A stretch of 64,000 bases of DNA from Chitinophagales bacterium (GCA_017303875.1 JAFLBP010000003.1:1-64000); one strand, 5' to 3'. Counted from the stretch's first letter, positions 8,182 through 18,131 are shown. Notes: generated from the letters alone by a model not told the origin. Made by a program: numbers and translations.

Positions 8182-9596
8182 GCCACCGGTTTCAAGCCGA
8201 TTTTTTCGCCTTCTTCCAGCATGCGCGCATACGCTTCTTCGTAGCTGTTGCTGATTTCGCCGTCGAGAATGGCTTCGCGCACGGCGGTTTTGATGACGCC
8301 CACCTCGCGCGAAGGCTCGATGCCAAAGGTTTCCATAATCACTTCTCCCGTAATAGGCGGCTGCCACAAGCGCAGGCGATCGGCTTCATTTACTTCCGAC
8401 ATGCGCTCTTTGAGGTAATTGTAGCCTTCGAGGTAGCGCTGCATCTTGCGCGGATTTTTGGTGGTAATATCCGATTCGCAGAGCATCATCAGGTCCTCAA
8501 TATCCGGCCCGGCATCGAAGAGCAGGCGGCGGACGGCGCTGTCGGTGACCTCTTCTTTGGTCAGGGAGATGGGGCGCAGGTGCATGCGCACCATTTTTTG
8601 CACATACTCCATTTTTGCATCCAGCGGCAGGCGCAGGTTGCGGAAAATTTTGGGCACCATATTGGCGCCGAGCCATTCGTGGCCGTGGAAGGTCCAGCCC
8701 ACGCCGCGCTGGAAGCGTTTGGTGGCGGGCTTGGCAATATCGTGCAGGAGTGCCGACCAGCGCAGCCAGATGTTGTTGCTGCGGCGACAAAGGTTGTCGA
8801 GCACTTCGAGGGTATGGTAAAAATTATCCTTGTGCGCCCGGCCGTCGCGGTCTTCCACGCCTTGCAGGGCCGCTACTTCGGGCATAATGAGTTGCAGCAG
8901 GCCGCAATCGAAAAGCAGGTTAAACCCCACGGAGGGATTGGGCGTCATCAATATTTTCTCTAATTCACCGCTGATGCGTTCCTTGGAAATAATGTGAATG
9001 CGACTGCGGTATTTGCGGATGGCATCAAAGGTTTCCGGGTCAATTTTAAAACCGAGCTGATTGGCAAAACGAATGGCCCGCAACATGCGCAGGGGATCGT
9101 CGGAAAATGTCTTTTCCGGGTCAAGCGGCGTTTTAATTAATTGAATTTCAAGGTGTTGCAAACCATCAAAAGGATCTACAATTTGCCCGAAATTTACCTC
9201 GTTCAAACTCACCGCCAAAGCGTTGATGGTAAAATCGCGGCGGTTCTGATCATCTTCCAGCGTGCCTTGCTCCACTTCGGGCTTGCGACTGTCTTCGCGG
9301 TAGCTTTCGCGGCGCGCGCCCACAAATTCAATTTCCATACCGTTATAGCGCAGCATGGCCGTGCCGAAGCGCCGGTAAACCACCACTTTGGGCATGGGCG
9401 CCAGCATGGAGGCCAGCGATTGCGCCAGCTGTATGCCGTCGCCAACGCATACAATATCAATATCCTTGGTAGGGCGGCCCAGCAAGCGGTCGCGCACATA
9501 GCCGCCAACGACGTATGCCGGCACGTTGATCCGCCGGGCAGCCGAGGCTACCAGTTCAAATACCTTGCGTTCGTGTGGAAGAATGGAAAAAAGCAC
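8178..9596 (-). CDS. cca: CCA tRNA nucleotidyltransferase with HD domain
   Basis: Class II nucleotidyltransferase adding or repairing the CCA end of tRNA. The head domain shows VVGGYVRDRLLGRPTKDIDIV (residues about 29-49, with the metal-binding DxD), RRFGTAMLRY, RRDFTINALAV and DPLRMLRAIRFA. The HD domain (about residues 255-360) shows ALLHDIAKP and a conserved HxxxG region, as in CCA enzymes with phosphohydrolase activity. The length, 472 aa, is usual for Bacteroidota. The tRNA genes in this window encode no CCA end, so this activity is needed. An alternative is poly(A) polymerase I, but the overall layout fits CCA enzymes better. Confidence 0.92.
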   Translation of the reverse strand: MLFSILPHERKVFELVASAARRINVPAYVVGGYVRDRLLGRPTKDIDIVCVGDGIQLAQSLASMLAPMPKVVVYRRFGTAMLRYNGMEIEFVGARRESYREDSRKPEVEQGTLEDDQNRRDFTINALAVSLNEVNFGQIVDPFDGLQHLEIQLIKTPLDPEKTFSDDPLRMLRAIRFANQLGFKIDPETFDAIRKYRSRIHIISKERISGELEKILMTPNPSVGFNLLFDCGLLQLIMPEVAALQGVEDRDGRAHKDNFYHTLEVLDNLCRRSNNIWLRWSALLHDIAKPATKRFQRGVGWTFHGHEWLGANMVPKIFRNLRLPLDAKMEYVQKMVRMHLRPISLTKEEVTDSAVRRLLFDAGPDIEDLMMLCESDITTKNPRKMQRYLEGYNYLKERMSEVNEADRLRLWQPPITGEVIMETFGIEPSREVGVIKTAVREAILDGEISNSYEEAYARMLEEGEKIGLKPVA

Positions 9597-9623
9597 GGTT
9601 TAGGGAATGATGAGTTAGAGAAG

Positions 9624-9746
9624 TGCGGAATGCGGAATGCGGAATGCGGAATGCGGAAAAAATCATTTTTGCGCAGCAAAATCCAAAATTAAACATTAAA
9701 AATTCAACATTCATTCCGCATTCCACACTCCGCATTCCGCATTCGC
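9624..9746. repeat. Family D repeat pair (GGAATGC units, inverted)
   Basis: Four to five tandem GGAATGC units at 9627-9658 are followed by an AT-rich spacer and by the inverted units CATTCCG at 9712-9746. The two arms can form a hairpin of about 30 bp. The right arm contains the last codons and stop of dusB. Confidence 0.85.
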
Positions 9747-10718
9747 ATACGTTTCTTCCACCTCATCCAAAATTCCGAACAACACCTGCGGATCCATTTC
9801 TGTAACGAGGCGGGTGCGGAAGGGTTTGACGTGCGGCAGATCGCGGAGATAAGGAGAATAATGACGGCGCATTTCCAGCACTCCCAATTTCGGGCCTTTC
9901 CAGTCAAGACTGTCCTGGAGGTGTTGTTTGGCTGCGCGAACGCGTTCATGAATATCGGGTGGCGAGAGCAGCTCGCCCGTGGCAAAATAATGCTTGATTT
10001 CACGGAAAATCCAGGGATATCCGATGCTTGCCCGGCCAATCATAATACCGTCGACGCCATAACGCTGGCGGTATTCGAGGGCTTTTTGCGGACTATCCAC
10101 GTCGCCATTACCAAAAATCGGAATGTGCATACGCGGGTTTTCCTTGACTTTGGCAATCCAGCTCCAGTTGGCCTCGCCCTTGTACATTTGCTGACGGGTA
10201 CGGCCGTGTATGGAAAGGGCGGCAATGCCCACATCCTGCAGGCGTTCGGCCACTTCTACAATGTTGATGCTCGCCTCGTCCCAGCCGAGGCGTGTTTTGA
10301 TGGTCACGGGCTTTTTGGTGCTTTTCACCACGGCTTCCGTCAGGCGTATCATCTGCGGAATATCGCGCAGCAAACCGGCGCCAGCCATGCGGCAGGCCAC
10401 TTTTGCCACCGGACAACCAAAATTAATGTCGATCACGTCCGGATTTTTCGCCTCAATCATTTCGGCAGCTTCGAGCATATTTTCTACCTGCCCGCCGAAG
10501 TATTGAATGCCAATGGGGCGTTCGTAATCAAAAATCTCTAACTTTTTAAGGCTGTTGGCTGCATCGTGTACGAGGCCGTCGGCGCTGATAAATTCCGTAT
10601 ACACCATATCGGCGCCCTGCTCTTTGCACAATTTGCGAAAAGGCGGGTCGCTCACATCTTCCATGGGCGCCAGAAGGAGCGGAAACTCCCCCAATTCAAC
10701 ATCTCCGATCTTAACCAT
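9711..10718 (-). CDS. dusB: tRNA-dihydrouridine synthase (DusB/NifR3 type)
   Basis: FMN-dependent reductase making dihydrouridine in tRNA D-loops. The TIM-barrel signature is clear: LLLAPMEDVSDPPFR, TEFISADGL, IQYFGGQ, DINFGCPVAKVACRMAGAGLL (the Cys of GCP is the catalytic general acid), TIKTRLGWDE, IHGRTRQQMYKG, GNGDV and DGIMIGRASIGYPWIF. The start MVKIGDVELGEF (10718) matches the family; a slightly longer frame reaches 10736. The last ten residues (NAECGVWNAE) come from a family D repeat array, so the native stop has been replaced by one within the repeat. Confidence 0.93.
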   Translation of the reverse strand: MVKIGDVELGEFPLLLAPMEDVSDPPFRKLCKEQGADMVYTEFISADGLVHDAANSLKKLEIFDYERPIGIQYFGGQVENMLEAAEMIEAKNPDVIDINFGCPVAKVACRMAGAGLLRDIPQMIRLTEAVVKSTKKPVTIKTRLGWDEASINIVEVAERLQDVGIAALSIHGRTRQQMYKGEANWSWIAKVKENPRMHIPIFGNGDVDSPQKALEYRQRYGVDGIMIGRASIGYPWIFREIKHYFATGELLSPPDIHERVRAAKQHLQDSLDWKGPKLGVLEMRRHYSPYLRDLPHVKPFRTRLVTEMDPQVLFGILDEVEETYANAECGVWNAE

Positions 10719-10771
10719 ATAAAAAATTTGCCGCAAAAATAGGGCAATTCAGCATCATGTATCTGATTTTT

Positions 10772-13726
10772 TTAGCGAATCAAGGTCAGGCTTCCCTGGG
10801 CCGGAATTATGGCGCCGTCGCTGCGTTCCCACAAGACAAGAAAGGTATACACATCGGCGGGTGCGGGCTGCCCCTCAACTTCCCCGTTCCAGGCCGCCTG
10901 TGGCTCGGTACTGCTGTAAATTTTACGTCCCCAGCGGTTGTAAATATCCATTCGGGTAATGATGGCCTCCCCTTTCAGCAAAATCATTTTAAAGGTGTCG
11001 TTGATATTATCGCCATTGGGTGTAAAGGCATTCGGGAACTCCACCTGCGGCTGAAAAAGGTAGAATAAAACGAAGGTATCCTGTACGCAGCCATTGGGGG
11101 CCGTAACGGTAACCGTATAGTTGAAAACGGTAAAACTATCACTGGAAACAGGCATAACTTTAATGCTAGAGCCATTTCCGGGCAAATCAGCCCCATTTTC
11201 TTTCCAGGCAAATTTGAAATTTGCAGTTGATTGGGTCGGACTGATGATGGCACTCAAATCAACCATTTGCCCCGAAGACAAAGTATCCACATTTGGATCT
11301 TTTACAATTCTGACCTTAAAACCGGGAATGGTATTTATTACAACGCTTTCCTGCAACAAACAGCCGTCGCCAAAAGTAAAACTCACATCGTACTGCTGCG
11401 TTCCGACACTTGTACCTACAATTTTAATGCTGCTGGTGCTTTCGCCGGTCGACCACAAATACATACCCGTTGTGCTGCCGTTGGCTTGAAGTGTCAATGT
11501 TTCTCCTTCACACAAATTCTGATCGGCGGTGGCAGTAAGCGAGGCGTTGTACACCACAATCGTTTCATCGTATACTTTTACGCAACTACCCAGTGTCACC
11601 GTCACGCGGTACATCGTGGTTTGGGTCGGCATGACCACCGGATCGGGCAAATTGGATGTAAAACCGGCCGGCTGTGAACTCCAGGCATACGTTGCGCCCG
11701 GTGTATTCAAAGCATTGAGCTGAATACTTTCTCCTGCGCACAATTGCTGATCTGCCGGAAAACTGACGTCGCCCACCTGACCGGAAATGCTCACGATCAC
11801 CGAATCGCGGAGCACACAATCGCCCGCGTACGTGAAACTGACCGTATAAGTGCTTGTTTGCAAAGGCGATACATTGATGGCCTGACCGCCCTGACCGTCG
11901 CTCCACACAAAAGTGCCCGGCACCGAACTGACCGCTGAAATTGTCGTGCTCAGTCCGCGGCAAATACTGGTATCGCGCGATGCTTCCAGGGTAGCCGAGG
12001 CGACCTGAACGGTAATATTGGCGGTAACGGTGCAGGTGCTGCTGGCCGTTACGTAGTAAACGGCCGATTGCGTGGGTGTGAACGTAGGTTGTGCGTCTGT
12101 GATGGTGCCAAAACCCGGATGCGTAGAGGTCCAGGTGTAATTGCCCGGCCCGTTTGCGAGGTTGAGGGTAATGCTCTCACCGGAGCAAAGCATCAGGTCT
12201 GAGGGAAACTGAAGCGGCGGTGTGGGTAACAGGGTCACCTTGACGCTGCTGCTGATCTCGCAGCCCTGGAATTTTGCCCGAACAATATACGTAGTCGAAC
12301 CAGTGGGTGTGGCTATCGGACTGTTGCAATTGGTACAACTCAGCCCCGGCCCACTCCACACAATATCCGTAACGCCGGAAGAAAACTGTATGTTGAGGGG
12401 CACGCTTTGTCCGGGACAAACAGCCGTGTCCGGACTTACTTTAAACAACTGGGGTTGAATAAGTTGCACTTTGGCGCTTGTGGTATCGGCACACACGCCG
12501 TTTTGGGTTATTCGCTGATAGATGGTCGTTGTAGCCGGCTGAACATCCACCTGGTAAAGGCTGTCGGGCGTAATGATACCGGCCGATGGCAGCCATTGGA
12601 ATTGTAGGTCCGGGAAGGCAGTTTGGGAATAAGCCGGCCCGCGGAGGCTGACCACGCTCCCCAGGCAAACCGTAGTATCGGAAGGAAAAATGGCGAGGTT
12701 GGAAGGCAGACTATCGACCGCCACATAAACGCGCAACTGCCGTACGCAGCCGGGAATACTGGCGGTCAGCTGGTATTGTGTGCTGCTTTGCGGACGAAGA
12801 ATGGCGCCGTCAGGGGTTAGCTGAAGTCCGGTAAGCGGGCTCCAACTGGTACTGACAGCCGCCGGGTTCAGTTGAACCGTAAGCGCCAATTGATCGCCCT
12901 TGCAGAGCTGAGCGGTATCGCCGACCGACCAGGAAGCGTTGAAGTCCACTACGGCAATTTGTACTGTTGCCTGCGTGCTGCAACCCGGATTGGCGGCATT
13001 TACGGTATATAAAGTAGTTTGTGTTGGTGTTGCTAAAGGATTGGAGCTGTTTGGATTATCCAGGGAGCCGTTGTTCGGCGTCCAGCTATAGGTCGTTTCG
13101 GATTGCGCCGCGCCGCCAATAAACAGCGATTCGCCAATACAAACCGAAGTGTCGTTTTGAATATCCACCACAGGCTGGCTAAACAGGCGTACCTGCACGC
13201 TGTCGATGGATGGGAATGGGCAGGACGGGTTGCTCACCTGCAAAAAATAGGTGGTTGTTTGCGAAGGAAAAACAATGGGATTGGCGGCCGTGCTGAAAAA
13301 CCCGGGCGGATTGGAAACCCAGGTATATAAATTGCCCGATATGTTTTGGCCGCCAAGGGTTACGCTGCCGCCGCAAATGGCTTTGTCATTGGCAATATTG
13401 TATTGCACCGGCTGCCCTGGCGCAACCGTAACGATCAGCGTATCGGCTGCGGTACAGTTACCCGATTGTAATTGCACAATATAGGCAAAAATACCGATAC
13501 CGGGAGGCGTCAGCGTCGGGCTGGGACAATCGGTGCAGCTAAGTCCCGGCCCGGACCAGGCGTACTGCCCTTGTGCTGCCGGATTTGGATTGAGCGGGAA
13601 GCTGGCGCCGGTGCAGACAAAAGCGTCGGGGCCAAGTTGCACAAACACATTTTCACAATTGGTTTGTGCATACAAGGCATTGAAAAACAAAGCAATAATT
13701 ACAAATAAGGAGTAAAGCCTTTTCAT
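10772..13726 (-). CDS. Large secreted protein with Ig/PKD-like repeats and a gliding-type C-terminal domain
   Basis: 984 residues. A signal peptide (MKRLYSLFVIIALFFNALYAQ) precedes about eight or nine repeated beta-sandwich modules of 80-100 residues, each with a D.tVC.G.s or LCxGES opening and TxYxVt closings (for example DTSVCIGESLFIGG, DTTVCLGSVVSLRG, DLMLCSGESITLN). The last 85 residues form a CHU_C domain typical of type B type IX secretion substrates: PNAFTPNGDNINDTFK, IYNRWGRKIYSS, WNGEVEGQPAPADVYTF. Such proteins are exported by the T9SS and displayed on or released from the surface, often as adhesins. The binding target is unknown. It is transcribed alone. Confidence 0.88.
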   Translation of the reverse strand: MKRLYSLFVIIALFFNALYAQTNCENVFVQLGPDAFVCTGASFPLNPNPAAQGQYAWSGPGLSCTDCPSPTLTPPGIGIFAYIVQLQSGNCTAADTLIVTVAPGQPVQYNIANDKAICGGSVTLGGQNISGNLYTWVSNPPGFFSTAANPIVFPSQTTTYFLQVSNPSCPFPSIDSVQVRLFSQPVVDIQNDTSVCIGESLFIGGAAQSETTYSWTPNNGSLDNPNSSNPLATPTQTTLYTVNAANPGCSTQATVQIAVVDFNASWSVGDTAQLCKGDQLALTVQLNPAAVSTSWSPLTGLQLTPDGAILRPQSSTQYQLTASIPGCVRQLRVYVAVDSLPSNLAIFPSDTTVCLGSVVSLRGPAYSQTAFPDLQFQWLPSAGIITPDSLYQVDVQPATTTIYQRITQNGVCADTTSAKVQLIQPQLFKVSPDTAVCPGQSVPLNIQFSSGVTDIVWSGPGLSCTNCNSPIATPTGSTTYIVRAKFQGCEISSSVKVTLLPTPPLQFPSDLMLCSGESITLNLANGPGNYTWTSTHPGFGTITDAQPTFTPTQSAVYYVTASSTCTVTANITVQVASATLEASRDTSICRGLSTTISAVSSVPGTFVWSDGQGGQAINVSPLQTSTYTVSFTYAGDCVLRDSVIVSISGQVGDVSFPADQQLCAGESIQLNALNTPGATYAWSSQPAGFTSNLPDPVVMPTQTTMYRVTVTLGSCVKVYDETIVVYNASLTATADQNLCEGETLTLQANGSTTGMYLWSTGESTSSIKIVGTSVGTQQYDVSFTFGDGCLLQESVVINTIPGFKVRIVKDPNVDTLSSGQMVDLSAIISPTQSTANFKFAWKENGADLPGNGSSIKVMPVSSDSFTVFNYTVTVTAPNGCVQDTFVLFYLFQPQVEFPNAFTPNGDNINDTFKMILLKGEAIITRMDIYNRWGRKIYSSTEPQAAWNGEVEGQPAPADVYTFLVLWERSDGAIIPAQGSLTLIR

Positions 13727-13857
13727 GAAAATCGGTTTTGAGGGGGCAATTTATTGCATTTTTATATATTAATTATGCGCTCAGCCGACATTGTTACAAG
13801 TTTAAATATACTGCGTCTTTATGCACCCTACCTTAGCAACGCTTTGACATAAAACCC

Positions 13858-13865
13858 TACTTTTG
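13858..13865 (+). promoter_or_regulatory. TAnnTTTG -7 element of dut
   Basis: TACTTTTG then C. The first in-frame TTG (13863) overlaps this element and so cannot be the translation start; the next TTG at 13884 lies just after the expected transcript start. Confidence 0.55.
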
Positions 13866-13883
13866 CCACAAAATCAAAACAGC

Positions 13884-14315
13884 TTGCAAGTACGCATCAT
13901 CAACCGATCGCCCTATCCCCTGCCGCAATACGAAACCGCCGGCAGTGCCGGCATGGATCTGCGCGCCGATATTCCCGAGCCGCTGCAACTCCAGCCCATG
14001 CAACGCCTGCTCATCCCCACCGGCCTCTACATTGCCCTGCCACCGGGTGCGGAGGCACAAATACGCCCGCGCAGCGGATTAGCCATTAAAAAAGGCCTGA
14101 CCATGCTCAACAGCCCCGGCACGATCGACAGCGACTACAGGGGCGAAATCAAATGTATTGTCGTAAACCTTTCCGCTGAAATACAAACCATTGAACCCGG
14201 CGAACGCATCGCTCAGATGGTCGTGGCGCGTTATGAAACCGTTGAATGGGATGCTGTTGAAACCCTTGACGATACCGAACGCGGTGCGGGCGGATTTGGC
14301 AGCACCGGAAAATAA
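13884..14315 (+). CDS. dut: dUTP diphosphatase
   Basis: Trimeric dUTPase hydrolysing dUTP to dUMP and PPi. All five family motifs are present: [27 protein letters not shown] (with the catalytic Asp), GERIAQMVV and [10 protein letters not shown] at the C-terminus. The TTG at 13884 gives [18 protein letters not shown], the exact family N-terminus, and a protein of 143 residues, the usual size. A longer reading from TTG 13863 would start inside the promoter. It is followed after 12 bp by the nucleotidyltransferase gene. Confidence 0.92.
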   Translation: MQVRIINRSPYPLPQYETAGSAGMDLRADIPEPLQLQPMQRLLIPTGLYIALPPGAEAQIRPRSGLAIKKGLTMLNSPGTIDSDYRGEIKCIVVNLSAEIQTIEPGERIAQMVVARYETVEWDAVETLDDTERGAGGFGSTGK

Positions 14316-14327
14316 ACACCTGATTTT

Positions 14328-15335
14328 ATGCGCATTATCATCCCTATGGCCGGTCGCGGCACCCGTTTGCGCCCGCACACCCTGACGGTTCCCAAGCCGC
14401 TTATCCCTGTTGCCGGAAAACCGATTATCCAACGCCTCGTTGAAGAGCTGGCGCAGGCATACGAAGGAAAAATTGAAGAAATTGCCTTTATTGTCGGCGA
14501 TTTTGGCGCAGAAGTGGAGCAACAACTCCTGCAAATCGCGCAACGCTTTGGCGCCAAAGGCAGCATTTACCACCAGGAAAAAGCCCTCGGCGTTGGCCAT
14601 GCCATCTACTGCGCCTGGGAAAGCCTGCGCGGCCCCACCATGATCGCCTTTGCCGATACGCTGTTCAAAGCTGATTTTCGATTCGACCTCAAAGAGGATG
14701 GCTGGATCTGGGTGCAAAAAGTAAAAGATCCCAGTTCCTTCGGCGTCGTGACGCTCGATGAAGCCGGTTACATCAACGGTTTTGTGGAAAAACCCGCCAA
14801 ATTCGTCTCCGACCTCGCCATTGTGGGCATCTATTATTTCCGCGAAGGTGAAAAACTGCGCAACGCCCTCCACGAAATTATCAAAAACGAAATCAGGGAA
14901 AAAAATGAATTCCAGCTCACTACCGCGCTGGAACTGCTCAAAACACAAGGCGCCCGCTTCAAAACCGGTGAAATTGAAGAATGGCTCGACTGCGGTAACA
15001 AGGAGGCAATTTTGTACTCCAATGAGCGCATGCTGGAAATCCACCGCAGCGATCAACTCGTAGCCAATTCCGCTGTTATAGAACACAGCGTTATTATTCC
15101 ACCCTGTTTTATCGGAAATAATGCCGTGGTACGCAACTCGGTCGTCGGCCCTTATGTCAGTGTAGGAGATAATTCCGTGGTCGAAAACACCGTTATCGTC
15201 AACAGCATTATCCAAAACAAATCTCAAATCAAAAATGCCGTGCTGGAATACTCCATGGTGGGGAATGCCAGCCGCTTTATCGGCTCAAAAGATGAACTTA
15301 ACCTCGGTGACTTTTCGCATTTCGTCAAGCGCTAA
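14328..15335 (+). CDS. Nucleotide-sugar pyrophosphorylase (RmlA-like NTP transferase)
   Basis: The N-terminal nucleotidyltransferase domain has the sugar-nucleotide signature AGRGTRLRPHTLTVPKPLIPVAGKP at residues 8-32, with FADTLF and NGFVEKP further on. The C-terminal part (about residues 245-335) contains left-handed beta-helix hexapeptides (NSAVIEHSVIIPP, NAVVRNSVVGPYVSVG). It makes an NDP-sugar from a sugar-1-phosphate and NTP. The substrate (glucose or other) cannot be settled. It lies in one operon with dut and the TPR gene, whose start overlaps its 3' end by 44 bp. Confidence 0.85.
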   Translation: MRIIIPMAGRGTRLRPHTLTVPKPLIPVAGKPIIQRLVEELAQAYEGKIEEIAFIVGDFGAEVEQQLLQIAQRFGAKGSIYHQEKALGVGHAIYCAWESLRGPTMIAFADTLFKADFRFDLKEDGWIWVQKVKDPSSFGVVTLDEAGYINGFVEKPAKFVSDLAIVGIYYFREGEKLRNALHEIIKNEIREKNEFQLTTALELLKTQGARFKTGEIEEWLDCGNKEAILYSNERMLEIHRSDQLVANSAVIEHSVIIPPCFIGNNAVVRNSVVGPYVSVGDNSVVENTVIVNSIIQNKSQIKNAVLEYSMVGNASRFIGSKDELNLGDFSHFVKR

Positions 15336-16782
15336 ATGCCTTTCGGCTGCCTTTCTGTTTTTCACAGCAAGCCTCTCCGGCCAAAACACCTACGATGGCG
15401 TGGTGCGCCGCATCCCGGAAGCAGAACTCAAAACCCAGGCAGCTTTTATCGACGCCGAACGCGAGCGCCTGTTGGCCCATTTCCCGGCAGCCATTGAAAA
15501 ATACAAGACTTTTTTGTATAATGAGGATAAAAACGGCGCTGCCTGGTATGGCCTCGCCCGCTGCTATCAGGCACAGAAAGAATATGGCCTCGCCGCAGAA
15601 GCGGTCGCAAAAGCCGTAGCCGCCGAACCCGAAAACGAGTGGTACAGTGTACTGCAAGCCGATGTTTTTGAGCAAAATGTGCGCTACAAAGACGCTGTAA
15701 CCGTCTACACTGGCCTCGTTAAAAGTTTTCCGAAAAATACCGCCTTCTACGAGCGCTTAGCCTACCTCCAAACCCTCGCCGAAGACCCCAAGGCCGCCCT
15801 CAAAACGCTGGAAAAATTAGAATCCATTACCGGCATCACCGAGGCTACTTCCGATAAAAAACACATCCTGTACGTGGCCATGGGCGATGATAAAAAAGCC
15901 GCACAGGAACTGCTGAAACTCGCCGACGCCAAACCCGACAAACTCGAATACCGCCACCGCCTTGCCCGTTTTTATGAAAATATGGGCGACGCCGCCTCGG
16001 CCCGCAAAGTATACGAAGACATCTTGCGCCGCCGCCCCGACGACTCCGCCGCCCGACTCGCGCTCGCCGGCGGCAACAAAGCCAAATCCGGTGAAGTACA
16101 ACGCGTGGAAAGCATGCAAGCGCTTTTTGCCGACCCCAAAGTGACGCTCGACGACAAAGTGAAGGAAATCATGCCGTATTTAGTCAAAATTCAAAACGGC
16201 CAGGCGGAACCCGCACTCCTGCAAGCCCTGCTCCCCCTTGGCGATGCCGTCGAAAAAGCGCATCCCGCCGAGGCCAAAGCCTGGAGCCTTTCCGGCGACC
16301 TGTACTACTTAGCAGGGCGCAACGACGAGGCCCTGCCGCGTTATCAGCAATGCCTGAAACTGCGCTCCAATGTCTTCTCCGTCTGGAAAAATACGCTGGA
16401 AATACTGCTCGGCAAAGGCAAATTCGCAGAAGCCCTGCCACTCGCCGAACAGGCACTTGATAATTTCCCCAACCAACCCTACGCCTATTATTATTACGGC
16501 GTGGCCGCCACCAACAGCGGCAAAGCCAACGATGCCATTGTGCAATTAGAACAAGCCCTGCTTATGTCGGGTAAAGATCCGCTGCTCACAGGCATGGTCT
16601 CCGACCAGATCGGGTTGGCCTTCATCGCCAAAAAAGACTACGACGGCGCCATCAAACGCTATGAAGCCGCGCTCGCCAAAGGACAGGATAAAAATCCGCT
16701 CCTGCTCAAACACCTCGGCGATGCCTACAACCTTAAAGGCGATAAAGCCAAAGCAGATGAGTATTGGAAAAAAGCGAATTAA
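15292..16782 (+). CDS. Periplasmic TPR-repeat protein
   Basis: 496 residues with a signal peptide (ends near SLSGQ) and a tandem of TPR helices over nearly the whole length, for example AAWYGLARCYQAQKEYGLAAEAV, TAFYERLAYLQTLAEDPKAAL, PYAYYYYGVAATNSGKANDAI and LLLKHLGDAYNLKGDKAKADE. It probably acts as a protein-protein scaffold in the envelope. The start ATG (15292) lies inside the 3' end of the nucleotidyltransferase gene, indicating translational coupling. It is likely lipidless, as no lipobox Cys is seen. Confidence 0.8.
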   Translation: MNLTSVTFRISSSAKCLSAAFLFFTASLSGQNTYDGVVRRIPEAELKTQAAFIDAERERLLAHFPAAIEKYKTFLYNEDKNGAAWYGLARCYQAQKEYGLAAEAVAKAVAAEPENEWYSVLQADVFEQNVRYKDAVTVYTGLVKSFPKNTAFYERLAYLQTLAEDPKAALKTLEKLESITGITEATSDKKHILYVAMGDDKKAAQELLKLADAKPDKLEYRHRLARFYENMGDAASARKVYEDILRRRPDDSAARLALAGGNKAKSGEVQRVESMQALFADPKVTLDDKVKEIMPYLVKIQNGQAEPALLQALLPLGDAVEKAHPAEAKAWSLSGDLYYLAGRNDEALPRYQQCLKLRSNVFSVWKNTLEILLGKGKFAEALPLAEQALDNFPNQPYAYYYYGVAATNSGKANDAIVQLEQALLMSGKDPLLTGMVSDQIGLAFIAKKDYDGAIKRYEAALAKGQDKNPLLLKHLGDAYNLKGDKAKADEYWKKAN

Positions 16783-16784
16783 CC

Positions 16785-17903
16785 CTACCATTGTTTTTTC
16801 CCTGGCAATAACAGCACTATGGGCACAAACGCTCCGTAGTACAAGGCCAGCAACCCGTCTAACAAAGGCAAAAACGGGAGCAAGTACCCCTCCCGGAAAG
16901 TAGTGAAATACCGCCGATACCCCGGCCATACGAACACCCAGCGCAGCAGATACCCCGCCAGCAAATACGCCCAGGGCGCCCCCAGCGCCAGCGTAATCGG
17001 GATTAAGCCATAATGCACACAATGCGACATCCCCACGGCTGTCAGCAGGATACGATCTGAAAATTTATAAGCGCCCGACGCGCCCAAGTGCCGCGTTTTT
17101 TGCCGGAACCAGTCGCCCCAGCTGCTTTTGGATACCGAAAACACAAAACTTTCGGGCGCTATTGCAAGCTGCATATTGGACGTAGTAGCCGTGGCATTCA
17201 CCAACAGGTCGTCGTCACCAGAAGGCAGGTGGGCGTGTGCGCTAAAGCCGCCGCTGCGTTCAAACAGCGTCTTCCGCAGGGCCATATTGCGGCCCACGGC
17301 CATATATGGGCGTCGGCCGCCCCAAAATGCCGTGTACAGCAGGGCCGTCCAGGCCACTTCAAAACGGCTCCACAAACCCAGCAGGCCGGGTGCAGGGTAA
17401 AAAGGAGCATAACCTGCCACAATTTCTGTTTGAGCATCGCTTTGCAAGGGCGCAACCATTCCTTGCAGCCAATTTCTGGAAGCCGGTTTGCAATCGGCAT
17501 CCGTGAGCAGGAGCAAAGGATAACGGGCCGCGCGAATACCCGTGGACAGTGCGTGCTTTTTGCCAACTTGTGTTTTTTCTGTGATACGGATAACGCGCAA
17601 ATGCGGGTATTTTTCCTGAAAACCTTGTAAAACCTGCGGTGTTTCGTCCGTAGAAGCATCATCAACCAGCAGCAACTCCCAGGGGTTTGGGGGTTGCTGC
17701 TCCAGCACAAACGGCAAATTTTCCTGCAAATCCGCCGCCGCATTGCGCGCGCAGATAATCACACTCACGCCGCTGTTGCTTTCCGCTGCGTGCTCTGGTG
17801 GCAAGATGCGCCGGAAGGCCCGTCCGAACCAGACCCACAAACCCATCTGAAGCAAGGTCGCCAGCAACCAAAGCAACAGTAATATATTCGGTAAAAAATG
17901 CAT
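16785..17903 (-). CDS. Membrane-bound family 2 glycosyltransferase
   Basis: 372 residues. An N-terminal membrane helix (PNILLLLWLLATLLQMGLWVW) is followed by a GT-A domain with VSVIICARNAA, LLLVDDASTDETP, LLLTDADCKPAS, PSGDDDLLVN and a QKTRHLG element resembling the QxxRW motif. Two or three C-terminal membrane helices follow. This is the layout of processive or lipid-linked GT2 enzymes (cellulose-synthase or ceramide-glucosyltransferase-like). The substrate is unknown. The ATG at 17903 starts directly before the membrane helix. It converges on the TPR gene with 2 bp between them. Confidence 0.85.
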   Translation of the reverse strand: MHFLPNILLLLWLLATLLQMGLWVWFGRAFRRILPPEHAAESNSGVSVIICARNAAADLQENLPFVLEQQPPNPWELLLVDDASTDETPQVLQGFQEKYPHLRVIRITEKTQVGKKHALSTGIRAARYPLLLLTDADCKPASRNWLQGMVAPLQSDAQTEIVAGYAPFYPAPGLLGLWSRFEVAWTALLYTAFWGGRRPYMAVGRNMALRKTLFERSGGFSAHAHLPSGDDDLLVNATATTSNMQLAIAPESFVFSVSKSSWGDWFRQKTRHLGASGAYKFSDRILLTAVGMSHCVHYGLIPITLALGAPWAYLLAGYLLRWVFVWPGYRRYFTTFREGYLLPFLPLLDGLLALYYGAFVPIVLLLPGKKQW

Positions 17904-18131
17904 GGATTCGCGGGTTGAGTTGGCGTGGAGTCGTTTGGATATTTTATCGTCACAAATATCCACATTCTGTCAGGATCGCAAAAACTTAGCCGACTTCATC
18001 GCGTTTTTTAAGCGTTTTGAATGCTATGCGCTTGAGCCACCCGGCCGATCCTTTCAGAACATAGTGACAAATATCACGTTAATATAATGAGCAATGTCAT
18101 CATCTTTGCTGATACAAATCACACTATCGTT

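Noticed and set aside
14079..15227. 382-residue minus-strand frame opposite the nucleotidyltransferase gene
   Set aside because: It is the antisense shadow of dut and the nucleotidyltransferase, both fully supported.
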